Assembly: GCA_910584055.1 (NCBI GenBank)
Contig: CAJTZS010000002.1
Location: 91,200-155,199 of the forward strand
Length of the DNA: 64,000 nt
Reading direction: 5' to 3'
Origin: an uncultured Muribaculaceae bacterium
Lineage (GTDB): Bacteria > Bacteroidota > Bacteroidia > Bacteroidales > Muribaculaceae
Shown: piece by piece, positions 34,098 to 42,683 of the stretch
Layout of the letters: each line of letters begins with the position of its first letter
Position numbering within the stretch: the first letter of the stretch is position 1
Translations under genes and position numbers: made by a program
The notes under the pieces: model-generated
What the model was told of the DNA's origin: nothing
Seen by the model: only the letters and a program-made list of their open reading frames with translations
The model's database searches: none

Positions 34098-35198
34098 ATG
34101 AGATATTTATACTTGTTTTTGGCAACGGCATTAGTGTTTTGCGGATGCCATAAGAAGGAGAAGTCCGCGGGGGAGACCATCCCGAAGGTTCAGGTTTCTA
34201 CGCCGATGGTGGATTCAGTGACGCTACACCGCACATATCCCGGATATATCCGCGCCTTGAACAGTGCGGATGTGGTGGCGCGGGTAAGCGGCCAACTGCT
34301 CACACAGAATTACAAGGAGGGTGATTATGTCAACAAGGGTCAGGTGCTTTTCACAATCGAACCTTCCAAATACCGCGATGCCGTGCAACAGGCACAGGCG
34401 GCCCTCAATACTGCCGAAAGCCAATATGCCTACGCTTCCCGACAATACGATGCCATGAAAAGGGCAATCGAGGCAGATGCCGTATCTGAAATGGAAGTGA
34501 TACAGGCAGAAAGCAACATGAACACCGCCAAGGCCGCCATCCAGAATGCCAGAGCCGCGCTCTCCACAGCACGTGAGAATCTCGGATACTGCACGGTGAG
34601 GGCCACTCGTTCGGGACATTGCTCTATTGCAACAGTCTCTACAGGCAACCTTGTGAACGGTGAGGCATCTCCGGTTACGCTCGCCACTATTTATGACGAC
34701 TCGGATGTAAAGGCCGTCTTCGAAATAGAGGACGGGCAATACGAGATCATGATGAACGGCAACCGCAATCAGGAAAATTCGCTGCTCAGTGCAATCCCGC
34801 TAAAATTCCAGCAGCCGCTACCTCATTCATATACCGCGGACCTTTACTATGTAGCGCCCAATGTGGACACCGGAACCGGCACGATAGTCCTGGAGGGGCA
34901 TTTTGCCAACAAGTATAAAGAGCTTAAGGACGGAATGTATGTTTCTGTCGATCTCCCTTACGGCACAGAGCCTAAGGCAATTCTCATACGCGACGCTTCA
35001 ATCGGCACAGACCAGCTCGGTAAATATGTATACGTAGTGAACGATTCCAACAAGGTTGTCTACACACCTATCGAAATCGGGGAACTATACCGGGATTCCC
35101 TGCGGCTTGTAACCAAAGGACTGACCCCCAAGGACAGATATGTCACCCGTGCGATCATGACCGTCAGGAACGGCGAAACGGTGAAACCCTTCGAATAA
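34098..35198 (+). CDS. RND efflux periplasmic adaptor (MFP) lipoprotein
   Basis: 366 residues. Lipoprotein signal MRYLYLFLATALVFCGC. The membrane-fusion fold is visible: first lipoyl half (RALNSADVVARVSGQLLTQNYKEGDYVNKGQVLFTIEPSKY), an alpha-helical hairpin of about 60 residues (AQAALNTAESQYAYASRQYDAMKRA), the second lipoyl half (GYCTVRATRSGHC) and a beta-barrel. It links the inner-membrane pump to the TolC channel. It is the second gene of the efflux operon. Confidence 0.94.
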   Translation: MRYLYLFLATALVFCGCHKKEKSAGETIPKVQVSTPMVDSVTLHRTYPGYIRALNSADVVARVSGQLLTQNYKEGDYVNKGQVLFTIEPSKYRDAVQQAQAALNTAESQYAYASRQYDAMKRAIEADAVSEMEVIQAESNMNTAKAAIQNARAALSTARENLGYCTVRATRSGHCSIATVSTGNLVNGEASPVTLATIYDDSDVKAVFEIEDGQYEIMMNGNRNQENSLLSAIPLKFQQPLPHSYTADLYYVAPNVDTGTGTIVLEGHFANKYKELKDGMYVSVDLPYGTEPKAILIRDASIGTDQLGKYVYVVNDSNKVVYTPIEIGELYRDSLRLVTKGLTPKDRYVTRAIMTVRNGETVKPFE

Positions 35199-35310
35199 TG
35201 TTAAATGTGGGATGTTAAATGTTCAATGAATTGATTCGACATCACGCATTAAACATTTAACATTAAAGAACGGCATTCAACATTAAACATTACTCATTAA
35301 ACATTAATTG
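35199..35310. repeat. TTAAACATT word-repeat inverted spacer
   Basis: TGTTAAATGTGGGATGTTAA on the left, CATTAAACATTTAACATTAA and CATTCAACATTAAACATTAC on the right; they can fold together. It separates adaptor and pump genes that should be cotranscribed. Confidence 0.7.
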
Positions 35311-35312
35311 AA

Positions 35313-38300
35313 ATGTTCTCGAATTTCTTCATAAAGCGGCCGATCTTCGCTACGGTCATAGCTGTATTGATGGTGTTGGCGGGACTGATGACCATCCATA
35401 CCCTCCCTGTGTCGCAATATCCCGACATCACACCGCCGACAGTCATGGTCAGCGCAACATATCCGGGGGCGAACGCCACCACCGTGGCGCAATCCATAGG
35501 GGTGCCCATCGAACAGCAGATCAACGGCGTGGAGGGGATGCTCTATATGAGTTCCAATTCAGGCGACGACGGGAGTTATATGCTTACCGTGACGTTTGAA
35601 AACGGCACCGACATAAATCAGGCTGCCATAGATGTCCAGAACCGTGTCAGCATGGCCCAGGGACAGCTCCCCAACGCCGTCATACAGCAGGGAGTGAACG
35701 TAATGAAGGAATCGAGCAACCAAGTGCTTTTCTGCGCCTTAGAGAGCGATGACCCGCGTTATGACGCGCTATACCTCACTAACTACGCTCAATTGAATGT
35801 CATAGACCCTCTTTCGCGCGTGGAAGGTGTCGGAGGAGTGGAAGCGTTCGGAGCCGGGGAATACAGCATGCGCATCTGGCTCGACCCGGCATTGATGCGT
35901 GCACGCGGACTTTCTCCCTCGGATATTGAAAATGCAATCAGGGCACAGAATATGGAAGTATCCGCAGGTTCGGTAGGGGCAGCCCCGACGGGAGGGCCGG
36001 ATGAATTCAAATATACGATCGTAGTGCAAGGCAGGCTTTCAGACGTGTCACAGTTCGAGAACATCGTGCTGCGCACGGACAACACCGGCGTATTGCGTCT
36101 GAAGGATGTGGCACGTGTTGAACTGGGCAGTTCGTCATATTCGGGAATAGCCAAAGTCAACGGTAAGGAAACGGCAATGATCGGAGTGCGACAGCTTCCG
36201 GGAGCCAACGCATTGGATGTTGCCAAAGGCTCTATCAAGGAACTTGACCGGCTGAGCAAATATTTCCCCGATGGGGTCAACTACCGCATCGTGATGAATT
36301 CCACGGATTACGTGAGCAAGTCGATCGACGAGGTGATGGTAACATTTCTGGAAACATCGTTGATCGTGATGGTGGTTATTCTCTTGTTCCTCCAGAACTG
36401 GAGAGCGGTGATTATCCCTATGCTGACTATACCCGTATCCCTCATTGCCACGTTCGCGGTGATGAAAATAATGGGGTTCTCCATCAACACGCTCACGCTT
36501 TTCGGACTGGTGCTCGCCATAGCTATTGTGGTGGACGACGCGATAGTGGTTGTAGAAGACTGCTCGCGCTTAGTGGACCAGGGTAAACTGAACCGTATAC
36601 AGGCGGCGGAGAAAGCGATGTCCGAGCTGACCGGACCGGTAGTCGGGGAAGTGCTCGTCCTGCTGTCGGTATTCGTGCCCACCGCTTTCGTGAGCGGAAT
36701 CACGGGAGAGCTGTATAAACAGTTTGCGCTTACCATTGCCGTATCCACCGCATTCTCAGGATTCAACGCCCTGACTTTGACACCGGCGTTGTGCGCGCTG
36801 TTCCTGAAGCCCCGCACAGAATCTAAATTCTTCATTTACCGTTGGTTCAACAAAGGTTGGAGCAAGGTTGAAGGTTTATACGAAAAAGTTGTAGGCAAAA
36901 TGCTGAAGCATTCCACAGCCTCGCTTCTCGTATACCTTGCGGTTGCTGCGGTAGCGTTCTGGGGTTTCTTCAAATGGCCGACAAGCTATATCCCTGAAGA
37001 GGATATGGGATATTTCATGACCTCAATCCAGCTTCCGACCGGAGCAAGCCTGCAACGCACCGAAAAAGTGACAGACGCTATGGCTGCCCAAATTCTGAAA
37101 GAAGTGCCGCAGGTGAAAGACGTGATGGCATTTTCCGGAATGTCATTCTTAGGAGGCAACGGGTCAAACTATGGCTCTTTCTTCGTGATGCTCAAGCCCT
37201 GGAAAGACCGCAAAGGGAAAGGGAATTCAATCAATGCGGTCATCGCGAAGGTCAATGAAATAACGTCGCAATATCCCGAAGCCATATCCTTCTCCATCAA
37301 TCCTCCCGCCATTCCCGGACTCGGAATGTCGTCCGGTCTGGAAATGCAGCTGCTCGACATTTCAAACTTAGGCACGGGAGAACTCACCAAAGCCCTCGAA
37401 AGCATAGAGAAGGCAGTTCAGAAAGATCCGAGAATCGCATCTGTCACCTCTACATTCCAAGGTGAGGTGCCGCAATACAGGCTCGTGTTCGACCGTGACC
37501 GTGCCATGATGCAAGGAGTCGGTCTCAACGACATCTATTCAACACTTTCGGCTTACATGGGGGATTCATATGTCAACGATTTCTTCGATTTCGGACGTGC
37601 GTTTCAGGTCACCGTCAAAGGAGATCCTGCCGCACGTGGAAACATTCAGGACGTTCGCCGTCTTGCAGTTACCAATGCAGAAGGGAATATGGTCCCGTTC
37701 TCAGCGTTCACCACAATAGAACCTACAATGGGTGTTTCAAACGTTTCAAGATACAATATGTATACTACAGCAGGACTGACGGCAACTCCGGCAAGTGGGG
37801 TAAGCTCTTCGGAGGGAATTAAGGCAATGGAAGAGATTGTGGGGGAAACACTCGGCAAGAACTACAGCTATGCATGGACGGGGCAGGCATATCAGGAGAC
37901 ACAGTCAGGAGTGACCGTATCGTTCGTATTCATCTTCGCCATCATCATGACAATCCTCGTATTGTCGGCACAATATGAGAGCTGGACAGACCCGATAGCC
38001 GTTGTACTCAGTATGCCGGTGGCAATCCTCGGGACAGTGCTCGGCTGTATTTTCATGAACCAGAGCATAAGCATCTATACGCAGATCGGTTTGATCCTGC
38101 TGCTCGGCATGTCGGCAAAGAATGCCATCCTGATTGTGGAATACGCCATGGATTACCGTAAAAGCGGCATACCCATCGTCAAAGCAGCGCAGGATGCCGG
38201 AGTCGTGCGTTTCCGTCCGATCATGATGACCGCGCTGGCGTTCGTATTCGGAGTGATGCCGATGATGTTCGCAACCGGGCCGGGAGCCAACAGCCGCATC

Positions 38301-38450
38301 GAACTCGGCACCGCCGTAGTCTTCGGCATGGCGATGAACGCCTTCATAGGCACCCTGTTCGTGCCTAACTTCTGGGTATTGATGCAGACCATCCAGGAGA
38401 AATACCTCTCCAAGATAATCAAGCCCCCGAAGAACATCATTCAATCATGA
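35313..38450 (+). CDS. RND multidrug efflux permease (HAE1/AcrB type)
   Basis: 1045 residues, the full length for AcrB/MexB relatives: twelve membrane segments with two large periplasmic loops. It starts FSNFFIKRPIFATVIAVLMVLAGLMTIHTLPVSQYPDITPPTV. The proton-relay aspartates are at about 408-409 in AIVVDDAIVVVED, and the lysine helix is in the second half (IGLILLLGMSAKNAILIVEYAMD). It exports hydrophobic drugs or bile-like compounds using the proton gradient, with the adaptor and TolC-like genes upstream. The last 14 bases overlap the convergent gene. Confidence 0.96.
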   Translation: MFSNFFIKRPIFATVIAVLMVLAGLMTIHTLPVSQYPDITPPTVMVSATYPGANATTVAQSIGVPIEQQINGVEGMLYMSSNSGDDGSYMLTVTFENGTDINQAAIDVQNRVSMAQGQLPNAVIQQGVNVMKESSNQVLFCALESDDPRYDALYLTNYAQLNVIDPLSRVEGVGGVEAFGAGEYSMRIWLDPALMRARGLSPSDIENAIRAQNMEVSAGSVGAAPTGGPDEFKYTIVVQGRLSDVSQFENIVLRTDNTGVLRLKDVARVELGSSSYSGIAKVNGKETAMIGVRQLPGANALDVAKGSIKELDRLSKYFPDGVNYRIVMNSTDYVSKSIDEVMVTFLETSLIVMVVILLFLQNWRAVIIPMLTIPVSLIATFAVMKIMGFSINTLTLFGLVLAIAIVVDDAIVVVEDCSRLVDQGKLNRIQAAEKAMSELTGPVVGEVLVLLSVFVPTAFVSGITGELYKQFALTIAVSTAFSGFNALTLTPALCALFLKPRTESKFFIYRWFNKGWSKVEGLYEKVVGKMLKHSTASLLVYLAVAAVAFWGFFKWPTSYIPEEDMGYFMTSIQLPTGASLQRTEKVTDAMAAQILKEVPQVKDVMAFSGMSFLGGNGSNYGSFFVMLKPWKDRKGKGNSINAVIAKVNEITSQYPEAISFSINPPAIPGLGMSSGLEMQLLDISNLGTGELTKALESIEKAVQKDPRIASVTSTFQGEVPQYRLVFDRDRAMMQGVGLNDIYSTLSAYMGDSYVNDFFDFGRAFQVTVKGDPAARGNIQDVRRLAVTNAEGNMVPFSAFTTIEPTMGVSNVSRYNMYTTAGLTATPASGVSSSEGIKAMEEIVGETLGKNYSYAWTGQAYQETQSGVTVSFVFIFAIIMTILVLSAQYESWTDPIAVVLSMPVAILGTVLGCIFMNQSISIYTQIGLILLLGMSAKNAILIVEYAMDYRKSGIPIVKAAQDAGVVRFRPIMMTALAFVFGVMPMMFATGPGANSRIELGTAVVFGMAMNAFIGTLFVPNFWVLMQTIQEKYLSKIIKPPKNIIQS

Positions 38451-39066
38451 GTGTATCAATCTCTACGGGAACCTCTGTCGAAATCTGAGGGTCGAAACTT
38501 TCGTCAAGGGATACGGTGTCGGTTTCCTGGAGATCGGGCATTGTATCCTTTTCCGGTTCTTTGGGAGCTTCATCCTGATATGTAAAGATAGGCTCTTCCC
38601 AGATGCTGTCTTGCATCAGGATGGGATTCTCAGTGTCATAACTGTCGCCATTGCCGGGGTTCATATTGATTTCACCGCTGTTGAGAGTGGTTATCATCAT
38701 CAAAAGGCCGAATATCAGGAACAGTATACATATTGCGCTCAGCAACTTATCAATCCCAAGAAAATTAACTTTCCGGGGTCCATCCTTTTCGTCTCCCCCT
38801 TTTAACGCACGCGAAGCGAGCGCGGCAAGCGGGCACATAGACCCGACACACCATATAGTCCCCACGACACCGAGAGCCACAAACCCCACCTCCGGCCCGA
38901 GAAGTCCGACAAAACCGAGAAGCACACCTATAACCCCGGCAGTGACAATAAGCCACGCGCCGACAGATATCCATGCATCGCGACCGCTTTCACAGCCCTT
39001 AAAATCGGAGTATCGTCTAAAAAACGGGGTTATAAAATATCTTTCAAAAAAACCGGTATGAGTCAT
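38437..39066 (-). CDS. Small membrane protein of unknown function
   Basis: 209 residues. Three hydrophobic segments are visible (about residues 32-55, 58-85 and 106-127), followed by an acidic, proline/threonine-rich tail of about 80 residues (DEAPKEPEKDTMPDLQETDTVSLDES) that is probably disordered. No family was recognised. It is separated from the phage cassette upstream by a strong terminator at 39118, so it is probably host and not phage. Confidence 0.7.
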   Translation of the reverse strand: MTHTGFFERYFITPFFRRYSDFKGCESGRDAWISVGAWLIVTAGVIGVLLGFVGLLGPEVGFVALGVVGTIWCVGSMCPLAALASRALKGGDEKDGPRKVNFLGIDKLLSAICILFLIFGLLMMITTLNSGEINMNPGNGDSYDTENPILMQDSIWEEPIFTYQDEAPKEPEKDTMPDLQETDTVSLDESFDPQISTEVPVEIDTLMIE

Positions 39067-39117
39067 GATGCAAATTTAACAATACTTTTTAACTTAAGCA
39101 AATTAACTTAAACAAAT

Positions 39118-39151
39118 AAAAGAGCTTGCGGATTAACCCGCAAGCTCTTTT
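39118..39151 (-). terminator. Strong bidirectional terminator at the end of the phage head operon
   Basis: Fourteen paired bases (AAAAGAGCTTGCGG with CCGCAAGCTCTTTT), loop of six, T-run on both strands. It covers the stop codon of the 194-residue gene and should end the leftward head-gene transcript. Confidence 0.88.
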
Positions 39152-39717
39152 ACCCTAACCGCCGTGTCACAGGCCACCCTGTACACAAGGCTACGGGGAA
39201 TCCATAAGGTCTCCGGATCTTCACGACGCGGCAAAGGTACATATCCGGCAATCTCTACATATGCTCCGGGGTCATTACTTCCGATGAATTCGAGTTTTCT
39301 TCGCCTTAATCCCTCCTTGAGTGCCACCATCGGGGATTTGCGAATACCCTTACGAGATCCTCGGGCATCAGAACGCAAAGAATATATCGGTGAATCCGAA
39401 GAAACAGCTGTTGTCACCGTGCGCCTCCAGTCGCTCATACGGAACACCGTCAACCGCAAGAAATCTTCAGGAAGTTCCATCTCTCCCATTCCGGGAAGAA
39501 TCCATTCGACTTCGGCATCCATATCGAGCCATTCATCAATATCCTTATTGTCTGCCTTCCTGACAGTGCCCTCGGCACAGTCAGGAAGGAGCTCTGCAAT
39601 AAGGTCGGCAAGGCTTGTATGAGGATAGCCGAATTCCGTCTTATCGGCGATGATTTCCTCGTTTTCATCGAGCAATCTCAACACCTTCGACACCATCTCA
39701 GATACCTTTACTTCCAT
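39133..39717 (-). CDS. Probable phage head-associated protein (connector/adaptor-like), unassigned
   Basis: 194 residues, no signal or membrane segment. It begins with a helical stretch (EVKVSEMVSKVLRLLDENEEI), has an acidic centre (IDEWLDMDAEVEWILPGMGEMELPEDFLRL) and ends in short strands (FIGSNDPGAYVEIAGYVPLPRREDPETLWIPRSLVYRVACDTAVRVKEL). Last gene of the leftward head operon, two bases from the 72-residue gene. The position after the capsid gene and the helix-then-strand layout suggest a head-completion or adaptor role. This is inference; no family match was possible. Confidence 0.6.
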   Translation of the reverse strand: MEVKVSEMVSKVLRLLDENEEIIADKTEFGYPHTSLADLIAELLPDCAEGTVRKADNKDIDEWLDMDAEVEWILPGMGEMELPEDFLRLTVFRMSDWRRTVTTAVSSDSPIYSLRSDARGSRKGIRKSPMVALKEGLRRRKLEFIGSNDPGAYVEIAGYVPLPRREDPETLWIPRSLVYRVACDTAVRVKELAG

Positions 39718-39719
39718 AA

Positions 39720-39938
39720 TCAGGGACTTTTCTTAAGCAGAAGTATTTTTCTATGTTTAAACCAATGACTCTGCTCTATCAGGTGGATGACAGCCGGATT
39801 ATCAGTGGTGAAAGTTGCCGGCGAAACGCCGTAACCCGTCACCGTGCCTCCCGTGAAATGCACCCTTACAGTGCTCCTTCCCGCCGGGATGAGAGCGTTC
39901 CACTCTATCATCCCGTTTACACCATACGTCTTTTTCAT
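39720..39938 (-). CDS. Small phage-type protein, 72 residues
   Basis: Reads MKKTYGVNGMIEWNALIPAG, then VRVHFTGGTVTGYGVSPATFTTDNPAVIHLIEQS. From memory this resembles small proteins encoded next to capsid genes in Bacteroides phages, where the 'G..PATF.T.NP..Q..IE.S' pattern recurs. That recollection has not been checked. It lies between the capsid-like gene and the 194-residue gene in the same direction. Function unknown. Confidence 0.65.
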   Translation of the reverse strand: MKKTYGVNGMIEWNALIPAGRSTVRVHFTGGTVTGYGVSPATFTTDNPAVIHLIEQSHWFKHRKILLLKKSP

Positions 39939-39945
39939 AAATATA

Positions 39946-39991
39946 ATCTAAATCTAAAGCCTAAAACCTAATGCCTAAAGCCTAAAGCCTA
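39946..39991. repeat. CCTAAAGC word-repeat spacer inside the phage cassette
   Basis: CTAAAGCCTAAAACCTAATGCC-type words lie between the capsid-like and 72-residue genes. The same words occur between unrelated host genes at 4207, 12963 and 34037. Confidence 0.7.
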
Positions 39992-41512
39992 CTACCCTAT
40001 CTCAATTTCCCCGGAATACGGCTGCCATCCGATCCTTTCAACGCCATCGTCACCCACTGCCTTCACCGCCTGCCAGATCTGGCCGATGCGGGCAGACGCA
40101 GACATTCCGGGACAGTCGGCCGTAAGGTAGAACACATCGCCGGGGACCGCATCCTCCGGAGCCGTCTCGCCATTCCACATCCTGAATGAGAAAGAGCCTT
40201 CAGTCGGTTTGTCGCCGTCGCCGTCAATCCATATATGGCAGCTCCCTTTCAACGCAAGCGCATCCCATATCAGGATACCGTTGCGCGTAGCCTCCTCGCC
40301 ATCGACACGGTCGCTGAAGCTATGTTCCGCAGAATAGACATAATGCACGAGCCGGTTTTCTCCGATCAATGCGCCGGAATTGCTCCAGCCGAGGCGGTCG
40401 AGCGTAGGTTCACGTTTAATCTCGATATCCCCGAAAACCGTATGGAAATTGGTAACTGTCCATCCGACCGAATTCACTTTAGTGGAAATCTGTATCTCGG
40501 GATGCTTGGAGAAGTCGATACACTGAATCTGCTCAAGAAGATTCTTTCCCGCAAGAAGCAACGCCGTCTTGGGCACATCCTCGCCGGTGAAGAACATTTT
40601 TGCAAGCGCGATAACATCTTCCACCGTCCATTTCCCCTTATGCATAAGCTCGCGTTTGAACTGCCAGCGAAGCCCTTCGGTGCAATATACATACTGCAAC
40701 CCCATGCGCGGCACATTCATCTTGAATTTTCCTGCACGTCCCGCCCATAGCGTGCGGTTACCCCGGACCTTGAAATTGGCGATGGCCTGCTCGGCGATGA
40801 TGGCTTTGGAGAAGGGGATACGCTTGCGCTGCGATTCAAAATAGTCAGAGACCACCTGGTTCCTCCCGCGCTTCTGGAGGTAGATTTTCGAGGGCTGGGG
40901 CACTATCAGGTCGGGATCCACCTCCTTTTGGGTCTCATATAGCGAGTTTGCAAGAATCACGAGCTTCGTTCCCGCAGGTATGCGGGGAAGGCTCGAATAC
41001 TCATCTTCGCGCTGGGTTTTACGGCCGTTTACCGCCCGGACCACAGGATTGTTTGTGGTCGGATCCACAGCCACGACAAAGAGCATCAGCTCTTTACCCG
41101 GTGTACGGGCATCGCCATCCGGCGTGTAGCCGTCAACCCCTTTCACGAGGAGTGTGGAGTAGGGGCGCGGCAGGTTCTGGTCCTGAGCTAAAAGAGGCAA
41201 CGTCACCTGCATCTTGTTCTGCTCGTCCACATCCTCGGCAACCGTTATAAGGCTACGCGCCTCGTCAATCATGTAATGTTCAACCTCTGGGCTGTTAACC
41301 TTCACCCGCTTAGCGCGAAGCATAAGGTTCATCAATGGTGTGTCATCACTGTTGAAGAGGAAAAGCTCATTGTCTATGTCGCTTTCCACCAATGATCCGG
41401 CGGCGATACCGCCTGTGGCTTCCGCAGTTGCGGATACTGTTGCCGGAGCACCCGGCACCTGGGTTGAAAGATTTGCCGTTCCGGCAGTTGGATTCAAATT
41501 TTCTGCATTCAT
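39992..41512 (-). CDS. Probable phage major capsid protein
   Basis: 506 residues, no signal peptide. The N-terminal 40 residues are Ala/Thr-rich and disordered. Then come DTPLMNLMLRAKRVKVNSPEVEHYMIDEARSLITVAEDVDEQNKMQVTLPL, VYCTEGLRWQFKRELMHKGKWTVEDVIALAKMFFTGEDVPKTALLLAGKNLLEQI (a helix resembling the HK97-fold spine region) and NSVGWTVTNFHTVFGDIEIKREPTLDRLG. The 'xxx.tpf...r.....n....ey..d' opening and the late 'f.tvfGdi.i..dp.ld' block fit SU10/DUF5309-like capsid proteins. The assignment rests on pattern memory and on neighbouring terminase and scaffold-like genes. Confidence 0.7.
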   Translation of the reverse strand: MNAENLNPTAGTANLSTQVPGAPATVSATAEATGGIAAGSLVESDIDNELFLFNSDDTPLMNLMLRAKRVKVNSPEVEHYMIDEARSLITVAEDVDEQNKMQVTLPLLAQDQNLPRPYSTLLVKGVDGYTPDGDARTPGKELMLFVVAVDPTTNNPVVRAVNGRKTQREDEYSSLPRIPAGTKLVILANSLYETQKEVDPDLIVPQPSKIYLQKRGRNQVVSDYFESQRKRIPFSKAIIAEQAIANFKVRGNRTLWAGRAGKFKMNVPRMGLQYVYCTEGLRWQFKRELMHKGKWTVEDVIALAKMFFTGEDVPKTALLLAGKNLLEQIQCIDFSKHPEIQISTKVNSVGWTVTNFHTVFGDIEIKREPTLDRLGWSNSGALIGENRLVHYVYSAEHSFSDRVDGEEATRNGILIWDALALKGSCHIWIDGDGDKPTEGSFSFRMWNGETAPEDAVPGDVFYLTADCPGMSASARIGQIWQAVKAVGDDGVERIGWQPYSGEIEIG

Positions 41513-41548
41513 CTTTTTTAAAATTATAAGTTAGTGGTTAAAATAGGG

Positions 41549-42100
41549 TTATCCTGCATCGCGGGCGAGGTCGAAGATGGAAGCGACCCGATGAGCCGAA
41601 CGTCCGGCATTCCCTTTACCCTGCGGGTGCGGAAGGCCGTCGGAATCCTCAGGGCGCATATATTCCTCTTCAATCTGTGTGTTCCGCCCTTTCAGTTCCC
41701 CTTCGGCGAATGCCTTTCCAAGGGCTTTGTCATAATCAAGACCACGAAGCACCACATCAAGCAGTTCAACCGTCAGCTCCCCTTCTCGCCAAGCCTCCCC
41801 TATATTCTTCAACATCCCTATTCCCTCCTCAAGCCTCTCGGAAGGCAATTCCTTCCCTTTGGCGAAAGATTCCGCCTCCAACCGGAATTCAGGTGTCACA
41901 CCTTCCTGCCTTTCCTCCTCACCGGGTGTCTCCACAATGTCTTCTTGCATCGCGATTTCTCCGATTTCATCGGGCTGATAAGGTTCCGTGTTCTCCGGTT
42001 GCACCTCTTCTGCAGCCATCTCCGCAGCTTGAATGACGGAATCAACCGTCTCCTCTTTTCTTTCGGGTCTGTCTTCCCGCTTTTTCAAAATTTTCAGCAT
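41549..42100 (-). CDS. Probable capsid scaffolding-like protein
   Basis: 183 residues, very rich in glutamate with a charged helical character (EETVDSVIQAAEMAAEEVQPENTEP; RLEAESFAKGKELPSERLEEGIGMLKN) and a basic end (HPQGKGNAGRSAHRVASIFDLARDAG). It is the first gene of the head operon, directly before the capsid-like gene, the usual place and composition for a scaffold. No sequence family was recognised, so the call depends on context. Confidence 0.55.
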   Translation of the reverse strand: MLKILKKREDRPERKEETVDSVIQAAEMAAEEVQPENTEPYQPDEIGEIAMQEDIVETPGEEERQEGVTPEFRLEAESFAKGKELPSERLEEGIGMLKNIGEAWREGELTVELLDVVLRGLDYDKALGKAFAEGELKGRNTQIEEEYMRPEDSDGLPHPQGKGNAGRSAHRVASIFDLARDAG

Positions 42101-42133
42101 ATCTCTACGAATTTGAAATTGTTATTGACATTG

Positions 42134-42141
42134 CAAAATTA
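42134..42141 (-). promoter_or_regulatory. -7 element of the leftward head operon
   Basis: On the minus strand TAATTTTG fits TAnnTTTG about 34 bases before the scaffold-like ATG. The -33 region is not clear. Confidence 0.45.
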
Positions 42142-42194
42142 GTTTGAATAATTCCGGAGCGAGTTTTATTTATTGACAAAGTTAATAAATATAC

Positions 42195-42225
42195 TTGCGT
42201 ATTATAAACATTGCTATTATATTTG
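42195..42225 (+). promoter_or_regulatory. Promoter of the rightward packaging genes
   Basis: TTG at 42195-42197 and TATATTTG at 42218-42225, spacing 20, fit the Bacteroidota consensus. It diverges from the head-operon promoter within a 180-base gap. Confidence 0.65.
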
Positions 42226-42279
42226 CAACAGATTTCAATATAGAGAGATCACTTACTTACAAATTATATCATTATTATT

Positions 42280-42672
42280 ATGAAAAAAAGAGGAGCCGTG
42301 GTGGAATTCACACCACAGAGAGATGAAGAACTTTTAAAAGCATTCAAGTCGCAACTGCATCTGTTGGGCACAATCCCGCTACAGGAGGTATTCACGAGGG
42401 CGGCCATGTCGCCGGCATCGAGATTCTGGGTAAGCGAAAGGAGAGCCATGATTGTTGTGTCGAGAATGATAAAAGGGGATAGAATTCTTTCGATGAACAC
42501 GAAGAAAAGGGAGATGTTCTATGAGATTTATCGACGCGTGAAACGCATCATGGAAGAGGAAAGAGGCATCACCCTCACAGAAGCGACATTCCGTGCCGTC
42601 AACTCCCCTGCACCGGAATTCTACCTCACCCCGAAATCCGCACGCGCCATGATCTATCGCATACGCGCATAA
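42280..42672 (+). CDS. Small duplicated-domain protein upstream of terminase (small-terminase candidate)
   Basis: 130 basic residues. Two copies of a motif of about 28 residues are visible: FTRAAMSPASRFWVSERRAM at about 38-57 and FRAVNSPAPEFYLTPKSARAM at about 104-124. Each is followed by an Ile/Arg helix. The repeated 'SPA..F..s...A..i...i' unit looks like a small helix-turn-helix pair. Its place 11 bases before the large terminase makes a DNA-recognition (TerS) role attractive, but it does not match a known TerS by eye. Confidence 0.65.
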   Translation: MKKRGAVVEFTPQRDEELLKAFKSQLHLLGTIPLQEVFTRAAMSPASRFWVSERRAMIVVSRMIKGDRILSMNTKKREMFYEIYRRVKRIMEEERGITLTEATFRAVNSPAPEFYLTPKSARAMIYRIRA

Positions 42673-42683
42673 CAACAATCATC

